The notes under the pieces were generated by a model. The model was given only the letters and a program-made list of their open reading frames with translations. It made no database searches and was not told the DNA's origin. From Blastococcus saxobsidens DD2 (GTDB lineage Bacteria > Actinomycetota > Actinomycetes > Mycobacteriales > Geodermatophilaceae): a DNA stretch of 64,000 bases. The stretch spans positions 3,017,541 to 3,081,540 of the forward strand of contig NC_016943.1 in NCBI RefSeq assembly GCF_000284015.1, in the 5' to 3' direction. A program made the translations under genes and the position numbers. How positions within the stretch are numbered: position 1 is the stretch's first letter; each line of letters opens with the position of its first letter. Shown piece by piece: positions 18,631-27,459 of the stretch.

Positions 18631-19001
18631 GACCCACCTCCGGGCAGTCCGGGCGGCAGGGTGATCCGCAGCCGCCGGCCGGGCCGGGCGGTCAGCTCGT
18701 CGGGGTCCAGGCACAGGTTGGCGTCGCAGATCCGCCAGGAGAGCTCGGGGTCGGAGAACACCGCCGCGGCGACGAGGTCGAGTCGGTCGGTGGGCTCGAC
18801 CTCGTGCTCCCCCACCTGGACCAGCGCGTCCGGGTCGGGCAGGAAACGTCGGCGCAGGTAGCGCACCGGGTTGCCGTCGTCGTCGAGCGTGGTCGCCAGC
18901 GGGGTGGCGTGGTAGCGACTGTTGGGACCGAACGGTGAGACGGTCGCCCCTGCCTGGGAGAGCATCGCGGCGAGCTGCTGACGTGCCTGGTCGTCGTTCA
19001 C
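18627..19001 (-). CDS. LysM/tail protein X-like baseplate protein
   Basis: This 124-residue protein lies between the tube-like adaptor and the hub in an overlapping operon (GTGA at both ends). The second half, with EPTDRLDLVAAAVFSDPELSWRICDAN followed by LDPDELTARPGRRLRITLP, resembles the LysM-containing small tail/baseplate proteins of eCIS and phages, in which a LysM-like fold stabilises the hub. No signal peptide or membrane segment is present. The family call rests on position and this motif. Confidence 0.7.
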   Translation of the reverse strand: MNDDQARQQLAAMLSQAGATVSPFGPNSRYHATPLATTLDDDGNPVRYLRRRFLPDPDALVQVGEHEVEPTDRLDLVAAAVFSDPELSWRICDANLCLDPDELTARPGRRLRITLPPGLPGGGS

Positions 19002-19621
19002 GGGATGGCTCCGATCCCGAGTGAGGCGAGCGCGGCGTCCGATACCTTGCGCGACAGCGACGCCTTCGTCCCGAGGTAGGTGAGGTAGATGCCGCCGCCG
19101 CGCTGGTCGTAGCCGAGGTCGCCCGCGGTCAGCACGCGCATCCCGACGGTGACCTTGGCCCGCACCGGGTTGAGCCGGGCGTCGAACGCCTCCTCGGTGA
19201 CCGCGAGCTCGCTCAGCTGGACCGGCAGGATCCGCTTGGCACTCCAGACGAAGAGGGTCAGCGGGCCCTGCGCCGAGATGATCTCGATCGCACCGGCCGA
19301 CGCCAGCGCGTCGCGGCGACGCAGCTCACCCAGGCTCGGGTGGACCAGCTGCTCGAGCGCGGCCAGCATCGGGTGCACCCCGAGCTCGGCGCCTGCGCCC
19401 TTCTCCATCGCGTCGGTGGCGTCGAGCTCGACCTCGATCCTCAGCGTCTCGGTCGGAGGCTTGCCGATCCGCAATGCCTCAGGGCCACCGTCTGTCCCGG
19501 AGAGCTTGAGCGTGCGCGCCATGGAGTCGGGGTTGTACTGCAGCATCACCACCCGGCGCACGGCGCCGCTGCCGGCGTCGACCTCCACCAGGCCGCCCTT
19601 GACCAGTCGCGGGCTCAGCAC
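18998..19621 (-). CDS. CIS tube-initiator/adaptor protein (Afp7-like N-terminal domain)
   Basis: This 207-residue protein is of the contractile injection system tube-protein family. VMLQYNPDSMARTL near residue 30, LRIEVELDATD near 65, and GPLTLFVWSAKRILPVQLSELAVTEEAFDARLNPVRAKVTVGMRVL-type sequence in the second half are the usual blocks. Members sit between the tube and the hub and often carry a LysM domain; here the LysM-like part is the separate next gene. Start GTG 19621 overlaps the 76-residue gene by 7 nt. Confidence 0.85.
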   Translation of the reverse strand: MLSPRLVKGGLVEVDAGSGAVRRVVMLQYNPDSMARTLKLSGTDGGPEALRIGKPPTETLRIEVELDATDAMEKGAGAELGVHPMLAALEQLVHPSLGELRRRDALASAGAIEIISAQGPLTLFVWSAKRILPVQLSELAVTEEAFDARLNPVRAKVTVGMRVLTAGDLGYDQRGGGIYLTYLGTKASLSRKVSDAALASLGIGAIP

Positions 19622-19845
19622 GGCGGCACCGCCCCTCGGATCTCGTGCGAGACGTCTCGGACGACCTGGCGGGCGACCACCTGCGCGACGGTCGGGATGA
19701 CCTCACCTGCTCCGTGGTCGGCCAGCTCGTCCGACTGCCACAGGGCGCTTTCCAGCGCGCGGCGTACGGCGGCCTCGTCCGGGTGCGCGTCTGCTCCGAG
19801 GTCCAGGGCCAGGGACTCGACGTACACTTCCACGTGGGTCGTCAT
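19615..19845 (-). CDS. Small conserved eCIS-type protein of unknown function
   Basis: This 76-residue acidic protein lies directly downstream of the DUF4157-nuclease gene, with a 4-nt overlap (ATGA). The start THVEVYVESLALDLG followed by an amphipathic helix (AAVRRALESALW) resembles small proteins often found between ATPase/effector genes and tube-adaptor genes in phage-tail-like loci. It lacks a signal peptide or membrane segment. Because it immediately follows a putative nuclease toxin it could also be an immunity protein, but its resemblance to structural small ORFs makes a core role more likely. Neither role is proven by sequence. Confidence 0.6.
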   Translation of the reverse strand: MTTHVEVYVESLALDLGADAHPDEAAVRRALESALWQSDELADHGAGEVIPTVAQVVARQVVRDVSHEIRGAVPPC

Positions 19846-22800
19846 GGCCGCTCCCCGTCACGGCCGCCCCAGTTGGCGACCTTCGTCGCGGTGCCCTGCA
19901 CCGTGAACCACTTGCCGACGAGGTTCCAGAGTGCACCGCGCTTCACCGTGCGGCGGTCGGAGGCCAGGTACATCACCGTGTAGTCGCGGTACCACCGGCC
20001 CAGGAAGGCGTACCGGTTCTTCTCGCGGTCCAACGGCCAGAGGTTGTCGAACTTGTTGGTCCCGCCGAAGCCCAGGTCCTGGACGTGGTCGATGTCGCTG
20101 TCCTGGAGCCTGGTGACGCCCACCTGGTCCAGGGCAGCCCGCATCTGCTTGGGCGGGTTGGCCTCCCGTCTCGACTTCGTCCGCTGCACCAGACTGCCCT
20201 TGCGGATCAGGTGCTCGTCCTCGATGCCGACGGTGACCACGGTCCCGGTCGGGAGCGTGACCGGGTGGCGGGCCGACGCGGCTGCCGGGAAGGGCACCTT
20301 GACGCCGGGATTGGGCAGCCTCAACCCGCCGGCGCTGCCGCGGTACCAGCCCTCGTCCTTGTACCACCAGAGCGGAATCGGATCCTTCCGCTGACCGGTG
20401 TGGAGGCCGACCGGGTCGTCGACGACCGTGATGGCGCGCTTGCCCATCCTGCCCATCGTCCCGGTGATCTGTACGCCGCGGTGGCCACCCCGGCGGCCCT
20501 CCTCCGCGAAGTACTCGGTGTCGAGCGAGGTGTAGCGGTAGGGCTCCTTGAACCTCTGGACCGCGGTGCGCACCCCGCCGAGGCCACGGCTGTCGTCAGA
20601 CAGGCTCGGCACCCACGCCTCGATCGCCTTCTGCCCGGAGTCCCAGCGCTCCCGGTAGCCCATCAGCACGATTGCGGTCGCGGACGTACCGGCGGGCCTG
20701 CGTCGGAGCTCCACCCGCCACGCGCCACGATCCGGCACGGCGGTGACCCTCGTGCGTCCGACCACCGTGGAGTGCCGCTTGGCGATCGCCCTGCCCGCGG
20801 TCCGGAGGGCGATCCTGGTGATGCCATCGGGGTTGCGGCCGGGCAGCTGACCGACCTTGCGCTCGACCTCCATCCACTCCAGCGAGGTCGGGTCGGTCTT
20901 CTTGGTGTCGTCGTCCTTCTGCTTCGCGGGGTCGTCGTCGTCCTTCTTCCGGGCCGGGTCGTCGTCCTTCTCGTCGCCATCCTTCTTCTTGGCCGGGTCG
21001 TCGTCCTTCTCGTCGTCATCCTTCTTCTTCCGGGCCGGGTCGTCGTCCTCGTCCTTGTCGCCCTTCCGCTTCTTCTTGCTGGTTGAGTTCGGCTCGTCGG
21101 GTTCGTCCGGCTTCTTCGTCTTCCTCGACTTCTTCGGGGTCGTGGGCTTGGCTGCCTTCGGCTTCCGCCTCGCCCCGGCGAGCTTCTCCCTGGTCGCCTT
21201 CGCCCCGGGCGGTGCGTACTTCTTCCCGCCGCCACCCGCACGTCCGGCCGCACCGGCGATGACGTTGACCAGCCGCTCGGAGAGGGTCTGCCCCCGGGTG
21301 AGCTGCTGCAGCCGCCCGCCGACCATGCGGGCGAGATAGCCCACGAACGGGTAGAGCAGCGTCCCGACCAGCACGGACTTGTAGGTGAGCAGCTTCACCG
21401 CTTCCAGGTCGCGGCCACTGGCCCGGTACCGGGCCATCAGTGCGTCCAGCTCGCGTACGCCCTTCGGAATGTCGAAGAGGATCTGGCGCAGGGCGTCCTC
21501 GTCCTCGATGGCGTCCTTGGGGATGTCGAAGTTCTCCAGCAGCGCACCGAGCCCGGTGCCGGACTCCAGTTGGGCGAGCATCTTCTCGACCAGCTGGTCC
21601 TCCAGCTCGGTGACCTTGTCGGTGGCCGCCTCCAGCGCCTCGTCGGCCACGTTGGGGTCGTCGGCGAGCTCCGTGAGCTTCTCCAGCTCGGCCAGACCGC
21701 TGGTGAACTCGGTCTCGAAGGCCTTGTACGTCGTCCAGGTACTGGTGACCCGGGTCGCGATCACGTTGATCTGCTGGTACGTCGCGTAGACCGACTCGAC
21801 CTTCTGCAGGAAGAGCCGCAGATCGTTGAGCCGGTTGAGCAGCATGACCCCGCGTCCCACGGCGGCGGCCGTGCCGACCGGTCCGAGCAGCATGCCGATC
21901 AGGTAGGAGGCGCCCAGCTCGGCGGCGAGCCAGGCGATCTCCTCGAGCACGTAGTCGCGGATGCCGGCGATGCTCTTGGTCAGGTCCTTGGCGGTGGCCT
22001 CGATCTCCGGGGACTTGGTGCTGGCCCCGGCGAGCAGGCCCTCCAGCATCATCATCTCCCGGAAGACCGGGAGCTTCTCCAGGTCGATGGGGTCGAGATC
22101 GGCGCCGTCCAGGGCTGCCTTCACCTCGGGGTGGGTCACTTTGTCCTTGATCGCGGCGAGGTTCTGCAGGCCGTCGTTGAGCGCCTTGACCTGCTCGGCG
22201 ACCTGCACGTTGGTCTCCGCCGAGCTCTCCAGCGCGATCCGCACCTGGTCGGGCAGCGGACCGGCCTTCGCGTCGCCCATCAATTCCTGGTTGACCCGCA
22301 GCAGCTCACGGTCGCTCGGGCTGAGCGCGAGGTACTTGTCCATCTCGGCCGCGGTGTCTATCGGCGTCTCCGACTCCGCTGCAGCGTTCTGGAGGAACGT
22401 CACGACGTCGACTAGTTCGGCGGCGGTCATCTCCGCGAGCGTGGCGAGCTGCTCGGGGGTCATCGGGGTGCCCCCCACGTCGGGTAGGTCCTCGAGCCGT
22501 TCGAGGACCGCGTCGACCTTCCGCTTCTTCTCGGCGTCGGTCTCGACCGGAAGGATGGCGTCGGGGTCGCCGGTTTTGTCGCCGGCCTTGTCACCGGCCT
22601 TGTCACCGGCCTTGTCGCCGCTCTTGTCGCCGCTCTTGTCCGCACCCTCGCCACCGGGGCCGCTGCCCTTCTGGCTGCTGCCGGTCCCGGCCTTGTCGCC
22701 GGCTCCCACGCCCTTGCCCTTCGTGACCGGGGTGGTGGGGACGGGCGCTGCGCTCTTCGCGCCGCGCACCTCGAGGTCGTAGGTCGAGTCCGCGAGCTCG

Positions 22801-23453
22801 GTCCAGGCCGGTATCCCCTTCGGAGGGATGGCGGTGAAGTCGATCTCTGTGTCCGTCGGCACCCGTCCGCTCGGATCCCGCACGAGGTCCTTGCTGCTGT
22901 GCAGCTTGTGCTCGCCCCGATAGGTGCCGACGGGAATGATCGAGGAGTCCCTGTCCAGGATCAGGACGAAGGTGCGACCGTCTGTCAGGGTCACGTTGAT
23001 CCTCCGCTTGGCTCGAAGGATCACGACCCTGCTGATGCCCACAGCCCCGGCGAGAGGCCGGCGCTGCACCGTGCCGGCCAGCGACGGCTCCCGCCGCTGC
23101 TGCACCACGTGGGCGAGCTCGTGGGCGAAGAGCTGCCGATCGGCGGTGCTCGAGAGCACCGGTCGGCGGGCGAAGGTGATGGTCTCGCCTCTCGTGAAGG
23201 CCTGTGCACTCTGCGCGTCTGCCGCTGCTCTTCCGTCCGATCCCGCGAGGATGCGCACCGAGGAGAAGTCGACGCCGAACCGCGGCTCGAAGTACGCCGC
23301 CTCCGCCTCGGTGAGCCCCCGTCCCGGGACGGCACGACCAGGACGCCGCTGCGGCGGCGCACCTCGGCGTACCCGGGACCGGTCGGGCTGCGCGGCGAGC
23401 ACGGTGTCGGCGGTCTGGTCCGCTGCTGCTTCGTGCCGATCCGGGACCCTCAT
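19842..23453 (-). CDS. DUF4157 protein with C-terminal HNH-like nuclease (probable eCIS cargo toxin)
   Basis: This 1203-residue modular protein starts at ATG 23453, overlapping the ATPase stop. Residues about 45-120 form the DUF4157 (eCIS-associated) domain, with GLTEAEAAYFEPRFGVDFSSVRI and a HELAH metalloprotease-like motif at 111-115. A Gly-Asp-Lys repeat linker follows near residues 270-295. A long helical region comes next, including the hydrophobic stretch YLIGMLLGPVGTAAAVGRGV, then a very charged Lys/Asp linker (about 780-880). The last 85 residues carry IDHVQDLGFGGTNKFDNLWPL, the D-H...G-G...N-W-P-L pattern of HNH-type polymorphic-toxin nucleases. DUF4157 proteins are the commonest eCIS-linked effectors. 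The likely job is delivery through the tube and DNA or RNA cleavage in the target. No clear immunity gene is adjacent. Domain calls are strong; nuclease activity is inferred. Confidence 0.85.
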   Translation of the reverse strand: MRVPDRHEAAADQTADTVLAAQPDRSRVRRGAPPQRRPGRAVPGRGLTEAEAAYFEPRFGVDFSSVRILAGSDGRAAADAQSAQAFTRGETITFARRPVLSSTADRQLFAHELAHVVQQRREPSLAGTVQRRPLAGAVGISRVVILRAKRRINVTLTDGRTFVLILDRDSSIIPVGTYRGEHKLHSSKDLVRDPSGRVPTDTEIDFTAIPPKGIPAWTELADSTYDLEVRGAKSAAPVPTTPVTKGKGVGAGDKAGTGSSQKGSGPGGEGADKSGDKSGDKAGDKAGDKAGDKTGDPDAILPVETDAEKKRKVDAVLERLEDLPDVGGTPMTPEQLATLAEMTAAELVDVVTFLQNAAAESETPIDTAAEMDKYLALSPSDRELLRVNQELMGDAKAGPLPDQVRIALESSAETNVQVAEQVKALNDGLQNLAAIKDKVTHPEVKAALDGADLDPIDLEKLPVFREMMMLEGLLAGASTKSPEIEATAKDLTKSIAGIRDYVLEEIAWLAAELGASYLIGMLLGPVGTAAAVGRGVMLLNRLNDLRLFLQKVESVYATYQQINVIATRVTSTWTTYKAFETEFTSGLAELEKLTELADDPNVADEALEAATDKVTELEDQLVEKMLAQLESGTGLGALLENFDIPKDAIEDEDALRQILFDIPKGVRELDALMARYRASGRDLEAVKLLTYKSVLVGTLLYPFVGYLARMVGGRLQQLTRGQTLSERLVNVIAGAAGRAGGGGKKYAPPGAKATREKLAGARRKPKAAKPTTPKKSRKTKKPDEPDEPNSTSKKKRKGDKDEDDDPARKKKDDDEKDDDPAKKKDGDEKDDDPARKKDDDDPAKQKDDDTKKTDPTSLEWMEVERKVGQLPGRNPDGITRIALRTAGRAIAKRHSTVVGRTRVTAVPDRGAWRVELRRRPAGTSATAIVLMGYRERWDSGQKAIEAWVPSLSDDSRGLGGVRTAVQRFKEPYRYTSLDTEYFAEEGRRGGHRGVQITGTMGRMGKRAITVVDDPVGLHTGQRKDPIPLWWYKDEGWYRGSAGGLRLPNPGVKVPFPAAASARHPVTLPTGTVVTVGIEDEHLIRKGSLVQRTKSRREANPPKQMRAALDQVGVTRLQDSDIDHVQDLGFGGTNKFDNLWPLDREKNRYAFLGRWYRDYTVMYLASDRRTVKRGALWNLVGKWFTVQGTATKVANWGGRDGERP
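22575..22640 (-). repeat. 12-bp tandem repeats encoding Gly-Asp-Lys-Ala/Ser units
   Basis: About five and a half copies of a 12-nt unit, TTGTCRCCGGCC or TTGTCGCCGCTC on the plus strand, lie inside the DUF4157 gene. They encode a run of GDKA/GDKS tetrapeptides in a disordered linker. Such in-frame repeats can change linker length by slippage. Confidence 0.85.
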
Positions 23454-25342
23454 GACGCCTCCCACCCGGCCAGGTCGGCCGGCGAGAGGACCTGCCCGGA
23501 CTTGGCGAGCTCGGCGCGGGCCGCCCAGGCGAGGTCGGCCATCGTGACCGGGCCGCCGCGGCCGGCCGCCCGGAACGCGGCGGCGCATGCGATGTTGCTG
23601 ATCACCCCGCCGCTGACGGCCAGCGAGGCGAGCCGGGTCGGGTCGAGGTCGCGGGTCGGAGTCCTCGCCGGGAAAGCGCCCTCCCAGATCAGTCGTCGGT
23701 GCGCGGCGTCGGGGAACGGGAACTGCACGATGAACCCGAGCCGGCGCACGAACGCACGGTCGAGTGAGTCCCGGGCGTTGGTGGTCAGCACCGCGAGCCC
23801 TCGGTAGACCTCCATCCGCTGCAGCAGGTAGCTGACCTCGATGTTGGCGTACCGGTCGTGGCTGTCGCGCACCTCGCTACGGCGTCCGAACAGCGCGTCG
23901 GCCTCGTCGAAGAGCAGGATCGCGCCCTGCTGGTCCGCCCGGTCGAAGATGCGCCGCAGGTTCTTCTCCGTCTCCCCGATGTACTTGCTCACCACCGCGG
24001 ACAGGTCGACGTGCAGGAGTTCGAGGTCGAGGTCGGCCGCTACCACCTCCGCCGCCATCGTCTTTCCGGTGCCGGGCTCGCCGGCGAAGAGCGCGGTGGA
24101 GCCGAGCCCTCGGGTGCTGCGCTCGGCGAAGCCCCAGTCCTCGTGCACCGTGCAGCGTGCGCGGACCTGGTCGACCATGGCGCGGAGCAGCTCGACCCGG
24201 TCGGGCGGCAGCACGAGGTCGCACCAGGTGGCGCGGGGTTCGATGCTGCGCATCAGGGAATCGAGAGCGGACGTACCCGACCGACGAAGCTGTCGTCGCA
24301 GGCTCCCGCCGTCCGCCAGCCGGGCGCACTCCTCGATCTCGCGGGCACTGAGCCGGTGGGTGGAGGCCAACAGGTCGACCTCGGGCTGCAGGTCCGCCTC
24401 GTCGGTCTCCTCCAGCGCGGTACGCCAGAGCTGGCGCTGCTCGGCGGCCTCGGGGCGGCGCACCTCGTGACGCACCACCCCGGGCACCGGCACGGGGTCC
24501 TGGCTGCTCAGGACCACCGGTCCGTCGAGCCGCTCCAGCAGCGACTGCACGGAAGCGGGCAGGGTCCGGTCGTCGAGCTCGACGACCAGCGCGCCGCCGG
24601 TCAGCAGCGCGCTCCGGGTCCAGACGCTGGCCAGGTGCGCGCGTTCGGCCGGATCTGCGGGGATGTCCGCCCCGCGCAAGAGGTGCGGCGCCAGGCCGAG
24701 CCGTGCACATGCCAGCCAGGCGACGTCGAGACGGCCGTGCTCGTCGTCACCGTGCACCCCGATCACCTGCCAGGCGCTCGTCGGGTCGCTCCACCGGCGG
24801 ACCACCGACTCGGCCAGCTCGGCGTGCGAAGCGGCGACCAACGTCGCCGGCCGCAACGGATGGACCAGCGGGACCAGCCACGGGTCGAGGTCGTCGACCC
24901 CGAGCAGGTGGTGGAGCACCGACTCGGCCACGGACAACGGGGCACCGACCAGCCGCCCGGGACCGACCTCGACCAGCTGCCAGCGGCGCAGCGGTGACCC
25001 GGGAGCGAGCGCGGACCAGTGGGCTCCGGGCAGCACCCGGTGTGCCAGCGACCAGGTGACGGCGCCGCCGTTGCGGCCGAGTGCCACCGAGACGCCGTCG
25101 TGCAGCTCGGCACCCAGGCAGAGCGCGAGCAGACTCCGTTCGAAGCCGGTGAGGCGGAATGCGTCGGCCAGGGCGTCCAGCGTCGACCGGCCCTGGGCGA
25201 GCGGGGGTTCGTCGGGCAGCGCCTCCTCGGCCGAGGCGTCTCCGGACAACAGCGCCGCCAGGTGGCCGAGCTCGCTGTCGAGCAGCCGTTGGTTGGCCGT
25301 CGTCCAGTCCTGCTCCTGACGAGAGGTCGTCCCGGCGCTCAC
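23450..25342 (-). CDS. AAA+ ATPase of the injection system (Afp15/Pvc15-like)
   Basis: This 630-residue protein has a poorly conserved N-terminal half and a C-terminal AAA+ module. Walker A is GEPGTGKT at residues 421-428, Walker B is LLFDEADALFGRR near 477-487, sensor 1 is LAVLTTN, and the arginine finger region is AFVRRLGFIVQFPFP. ATPases of this type are a hallmark of eCIS loci and are thought to be needed for assembly, effector loading or tube-length control rather than sheath recycling. GTG 25342 overlaps the DUF4255 stop, and its own stop overlaps the DUF4157 start, which ties ATPase and cargo expression together. Confidence 0.92.
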   Translation of the reverse strand: MSAGTTSRQEQDWTTANQRLLDSELGHLAALLSGDASAEEALPDEPPLAQGRSTLDALADAFRLTGFERSLLALCLGAELHDGVSVALGRNGGAVTWSLAHRVLPGAHWSALAPGSPLRRWQLVEVGPGRLVGAPLSVAESVLHHLLGVDDLDPWLVPLVHPLRPATLVAASHAELAESVVRRWSDPTSAWQVIGVHGDDEHGRLDVAWLACARLGLAPHLLRGADIPADPAERAHLASVWTRSALLTGGALVVELDDRTLPASVQSLLERLDGPVVLSSQDPVPVPGVVRHEVRRPEAAEQRQLWRTALEETDEADLQPEVDLLASTHRLSAREIEECARLADGGSLRRQLRRSGTSALDSLMRSIEPRATWCDLVLPPDRVELLRAMVDQVRARCTVHEDWGFAERSTRGLGSTALFAGEPGTGKTMAAEVVAADLDLELLHVDLSAVVSKYIGETEKNLRRIFDRADQQGAILLFDEADALFGRRSEVRDSHDRYANIEVSYLLQRMEVYRGLAVLTTNARDSLDRAFVRRLGFIVQFPFPDAAHRRLIWEGAFPARTPTRDLDPTRLASLAVSGGVISNIACAAAFRAAGRGGPVTMADLAWAARAELAKSGQVLSPADLAGWEAS

Positions 25343-26595
25343 GAGATCACCACCTGCAGGGGCAGGAAGGCAGGTGGGATGGCGTTGCGGTCCACGACGA
25401 TCGACTCCACGCCGTCCACCCGCAGCCGGGCCAGGTGGGTACCGACGGGGGCGTCGCGGACCACGAAGGTGAGCGAACCGGTGGTGGTCGCGTGCCCCTC
25501 CGCGGGCGTCTCGCGAGAGCCGAGGATCAGCGCCGCGGTCTGGTCGGGCTCGACCGGCGGTGCGCAGGTCACGGTGATGGTCGCGTCGCCCTGGCCGTCC
25601 CGGGTGACCGCCAGCGGGAACGCGGAGGTGATGGCGGGCGCGACCATCAGGGAGAGGCGGTTGGTCGTGCGGACCGGGTCACCGGCCTGGGCCTGCACCA
25701 CCACGAGGACGTCGTACGTGCCGACAGCCAAGGTGCCCGGGACGGTGAAGGTGAGGTGCTGCCGGTCGGTGCCAGGACCGAGGTCGACCTCGTCGCCGCT
25801 CTGCCGCCGGATGCTGACCAGGCGAACGACGCGGCTGCTACCGGCGAGCAGCTCGCCGTCGGCGGTGACCGTGCCGGAAGCCACCGCGACCGGGTGGCCG
25901 CCGGCCGGTCGGAGCCCGGTCAGGATCGGATATCGCGGCGTCAGGCCGGAGGCCACGTCCACCCCGGCCTCTCGGTTGCCGGGCAGCCGCTCCCCGCGGG
26001 TCAGCACCGGGAGCGGCGAGCGCGCGGGAGTGGTGCCCTCGATCAGGACCACCGAGACGCGGTAGTAGAAGCTGGGCCGATACTTCGCCCCGAACGCCGC
26101 CCAGAGCCGGGACGCCTCCTCGGCGTTGAGCGCCTCCGGCGTGATCCGCAGTTGCTCGACCTGGGCCGACAGCCCGGCGCCCAGGGAGTCACCCAGCAGC
26201 GCGTCGAGCTCGCCGCGGGTCAGTACCGGGTGCTGGTGCAGGGCCTGCATCCCGTGGCCGAGCAGGTGCTCGGGTGCCAGTTGGCCGGGACCGTACGCGG
26301 AGAGGACGACGTGCAGGTCGATCGCGAGCGGCGGGTTGGCGGTGCGGTGGCCGAGCGCGTCGACCGAGGGCAGGTCGACGTTGCGCCATCCCTGGTTCAG
26401 CGAGACCCGGTGCACGAAGAGGTTCAGACCGGTCAGGGCGCCCGATCCGCTCAGCGCGTGCTGGTCGGGCGGCTTCGCGGTGACCGTGGCGTGCACACCG
26501 TTCAGCGAGCTGTCCACGTCGGCCTCGGCGAGCCACTCCTCCAGCAGCTTGCGCATCGCCTCGGTGGTGCCCGCCACCGCCGTCCCGGTGCTCAT
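25339..26595 (-). CDS. DUF4255 tail-terminator (Pvc16/Afp16-like) protein with Ig-like C-terminus
   Basis: This 418-residue protein's first 190 or so residues match the DUF4255/Pvc16 N-terminal domain: an N-terminal helix MRKLLEEWL, LNLFVHRVSLNQGWRN, and PPLAIDLHVVLSAYG with LLGHGMQALHQHPVLTR, a highly conserved segment. The remainder is beta-rich with repeated strand patterns, probably immunoglobulin-like (SGTVTADGELLAGSSRVV, LTFTVPGTLAVGTYDVLVVV). Family members cap the distal end of tube and sheath and terminate assembly. It overlaps both neighbours by 4 nt. Length above the roughly 200-300 usual for the cap is explained by the extra beta domain. Confidence 0.9.
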   Translation of the reverse strand: MSTGTAVAGTTEAMRKLLEEWLAEADVDSSLNGVHATVTAKPPDQHALSGSGALTGLNLFVHRVSLNQGWRNVDLPSVDALGHRTANPPLAIDLHVVLSAYGPGQLAPEHLLGHGMQALHQHPVLTRGELDALLGDSLGAGLSAQVEQLRITPEALNAEEASRLWAAFGAKYRPSFYYRVSVVLIEGTTPARSPLPVLTRGERLPGNREAGVDVASGLTPRYPILTGLRPAGGHPVAVASGTVTADGELLAGSSRVVRLVSIRRQSGDEVDLGPGTDRQHLTFTVPGTLAVGTYDVLVVVQAQAGDPVRTTNRLSLMVAPAITSAFPLAVTRDGQGDATITVTCAPPVEPDQTAALILGSRETPAEGHATTTGSLTFVVRDAPVGTHLARLRVDGVESIVVDRNAIPPAFLPLQVVIS

Positions 26596-27455
26596 GACCG
26601 GCCGCGGTTCGGTCGCGCGAGGTAGTCCTCCAGACTGAGCCGCGGCTGGTGCGCGGTACGCCGCTCGGGCGCGACGTCGGAGAGGGTGGGCGTCGGCGTC
26701 CGGACCTCGATGCGGGCGATCCGGACCGAGACGGTGATCTGCTGCTCCGCCGGCTCAACAGGTCGCTCCGGTGGCCTCGTCCCGAACGCCTGGTCGACCT
26801 GTGCACCCGCGACCACCTGCTCACCCGACGGCGCGGCGTGGTCGTGGTGCACGGCGACCATCGGCTCGGGCAGCGACGCCGGCTCCTCGCGGTTCTGATG
26901 GCTGTCGTCGACGGGCCGCCGCGGAGCCCGGGGCGCCTCCCCGACGTCGGCGTCCGCCTCGTGGGGTGGGACCAACGGGCCCGGCAACCGGGGCGCGGCA
27001 GGTCGCGGCCGGTCAGCCTGGCCCAGGATGCTCCGTTCCCCAGGGGCGTGGGTTCCAGGAGCATCCCTGGGCGGGTTCTCGAGGGGCGCAGTCTCCGGCC
27101 CCGGTGATCCCCGCCCGTGAGGCGGGGGCCGCCCGTCGGCGGTGCGGTCGGGCGAGGGGTCGACGTCCGTCCGTGGCCACGCGGCGTCCTGCGGCTCCGG
27201 TGGACGCCGGCGTCGGGCCTGATCCCGTCCGGGTGACCCGGGAGGCGCGGGCCGCAGCGCCTCGACCTCCACCGGTCCGTCCGTCGAACCCACCTCGTCT
27301 CGGGCGTCGACAGCACCGAGACCAGGCTCGCCGACGGGCTCGAACCGCGACGCCAGCACCGGCCGCACGACGGGCGCTGCCCCGCGCTGGCGCGCGACCA
27401 GTCGCGCCAGCAGGCCGGTACCGGGGTCGTCGCGCCGGCTCGTCTCGGGGTTCAC
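26592..27455 (-). CDS. Disordered Pro/Arg-rich eCIS-associated protein
   Basis: This 287-residue protein's first 215 or so residues are low-complexity, rich in Pro, Arg, Asp and Gly and probably unfolded. A short structured part follows (EQQITVSVRIARIEVRTPTP), and the C-terminus ends RLSLEDYLARPNRGR. The final SLEDYL-x-R-x-x-G tail and the position between baseplate chaperone and DUF4255 genes recall Afp6-like hypothetical proteins of other eCIS loci. Start is GTG 27455. Function is unknown; a scaffold or tether role is only a guess. Confidence 0.65.
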   Translation of the reverse strand: MNPETSRRDDPGTGLLARLVARQRGAAPVVRPVLASRFEPVGEPGLGAVDARDEVGSTDGPVEVEALRPAPPGSPGRDQARRRRPPEPQDAAWPRTDVDPSPDRTADGRPPPHGRGSPGPETAPLENPPRDAPGTHAPGERSILGQADRPRPAAPRLPGPLVPPHEADADVGEAPRAPRRPVDDSHQNREEPASLPEPMVAVHHDHAAPSGEQVVAGAQVDQAFGTRPPERPVEPAEQQITVSVRIARIEVRTPTPTLSDVAPERRTAHQPRLSLEDYLARPNRGRS

Positions 27456-27459
27456 CGCA

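Noticed and set aside
22575..22640. Regular 12-nt repeats resembling a CRISPR-like array
   Set aside because: They have no spacers, keep the reading frame of the DUF4157 gene and encode a GDKA/GDKS linker.
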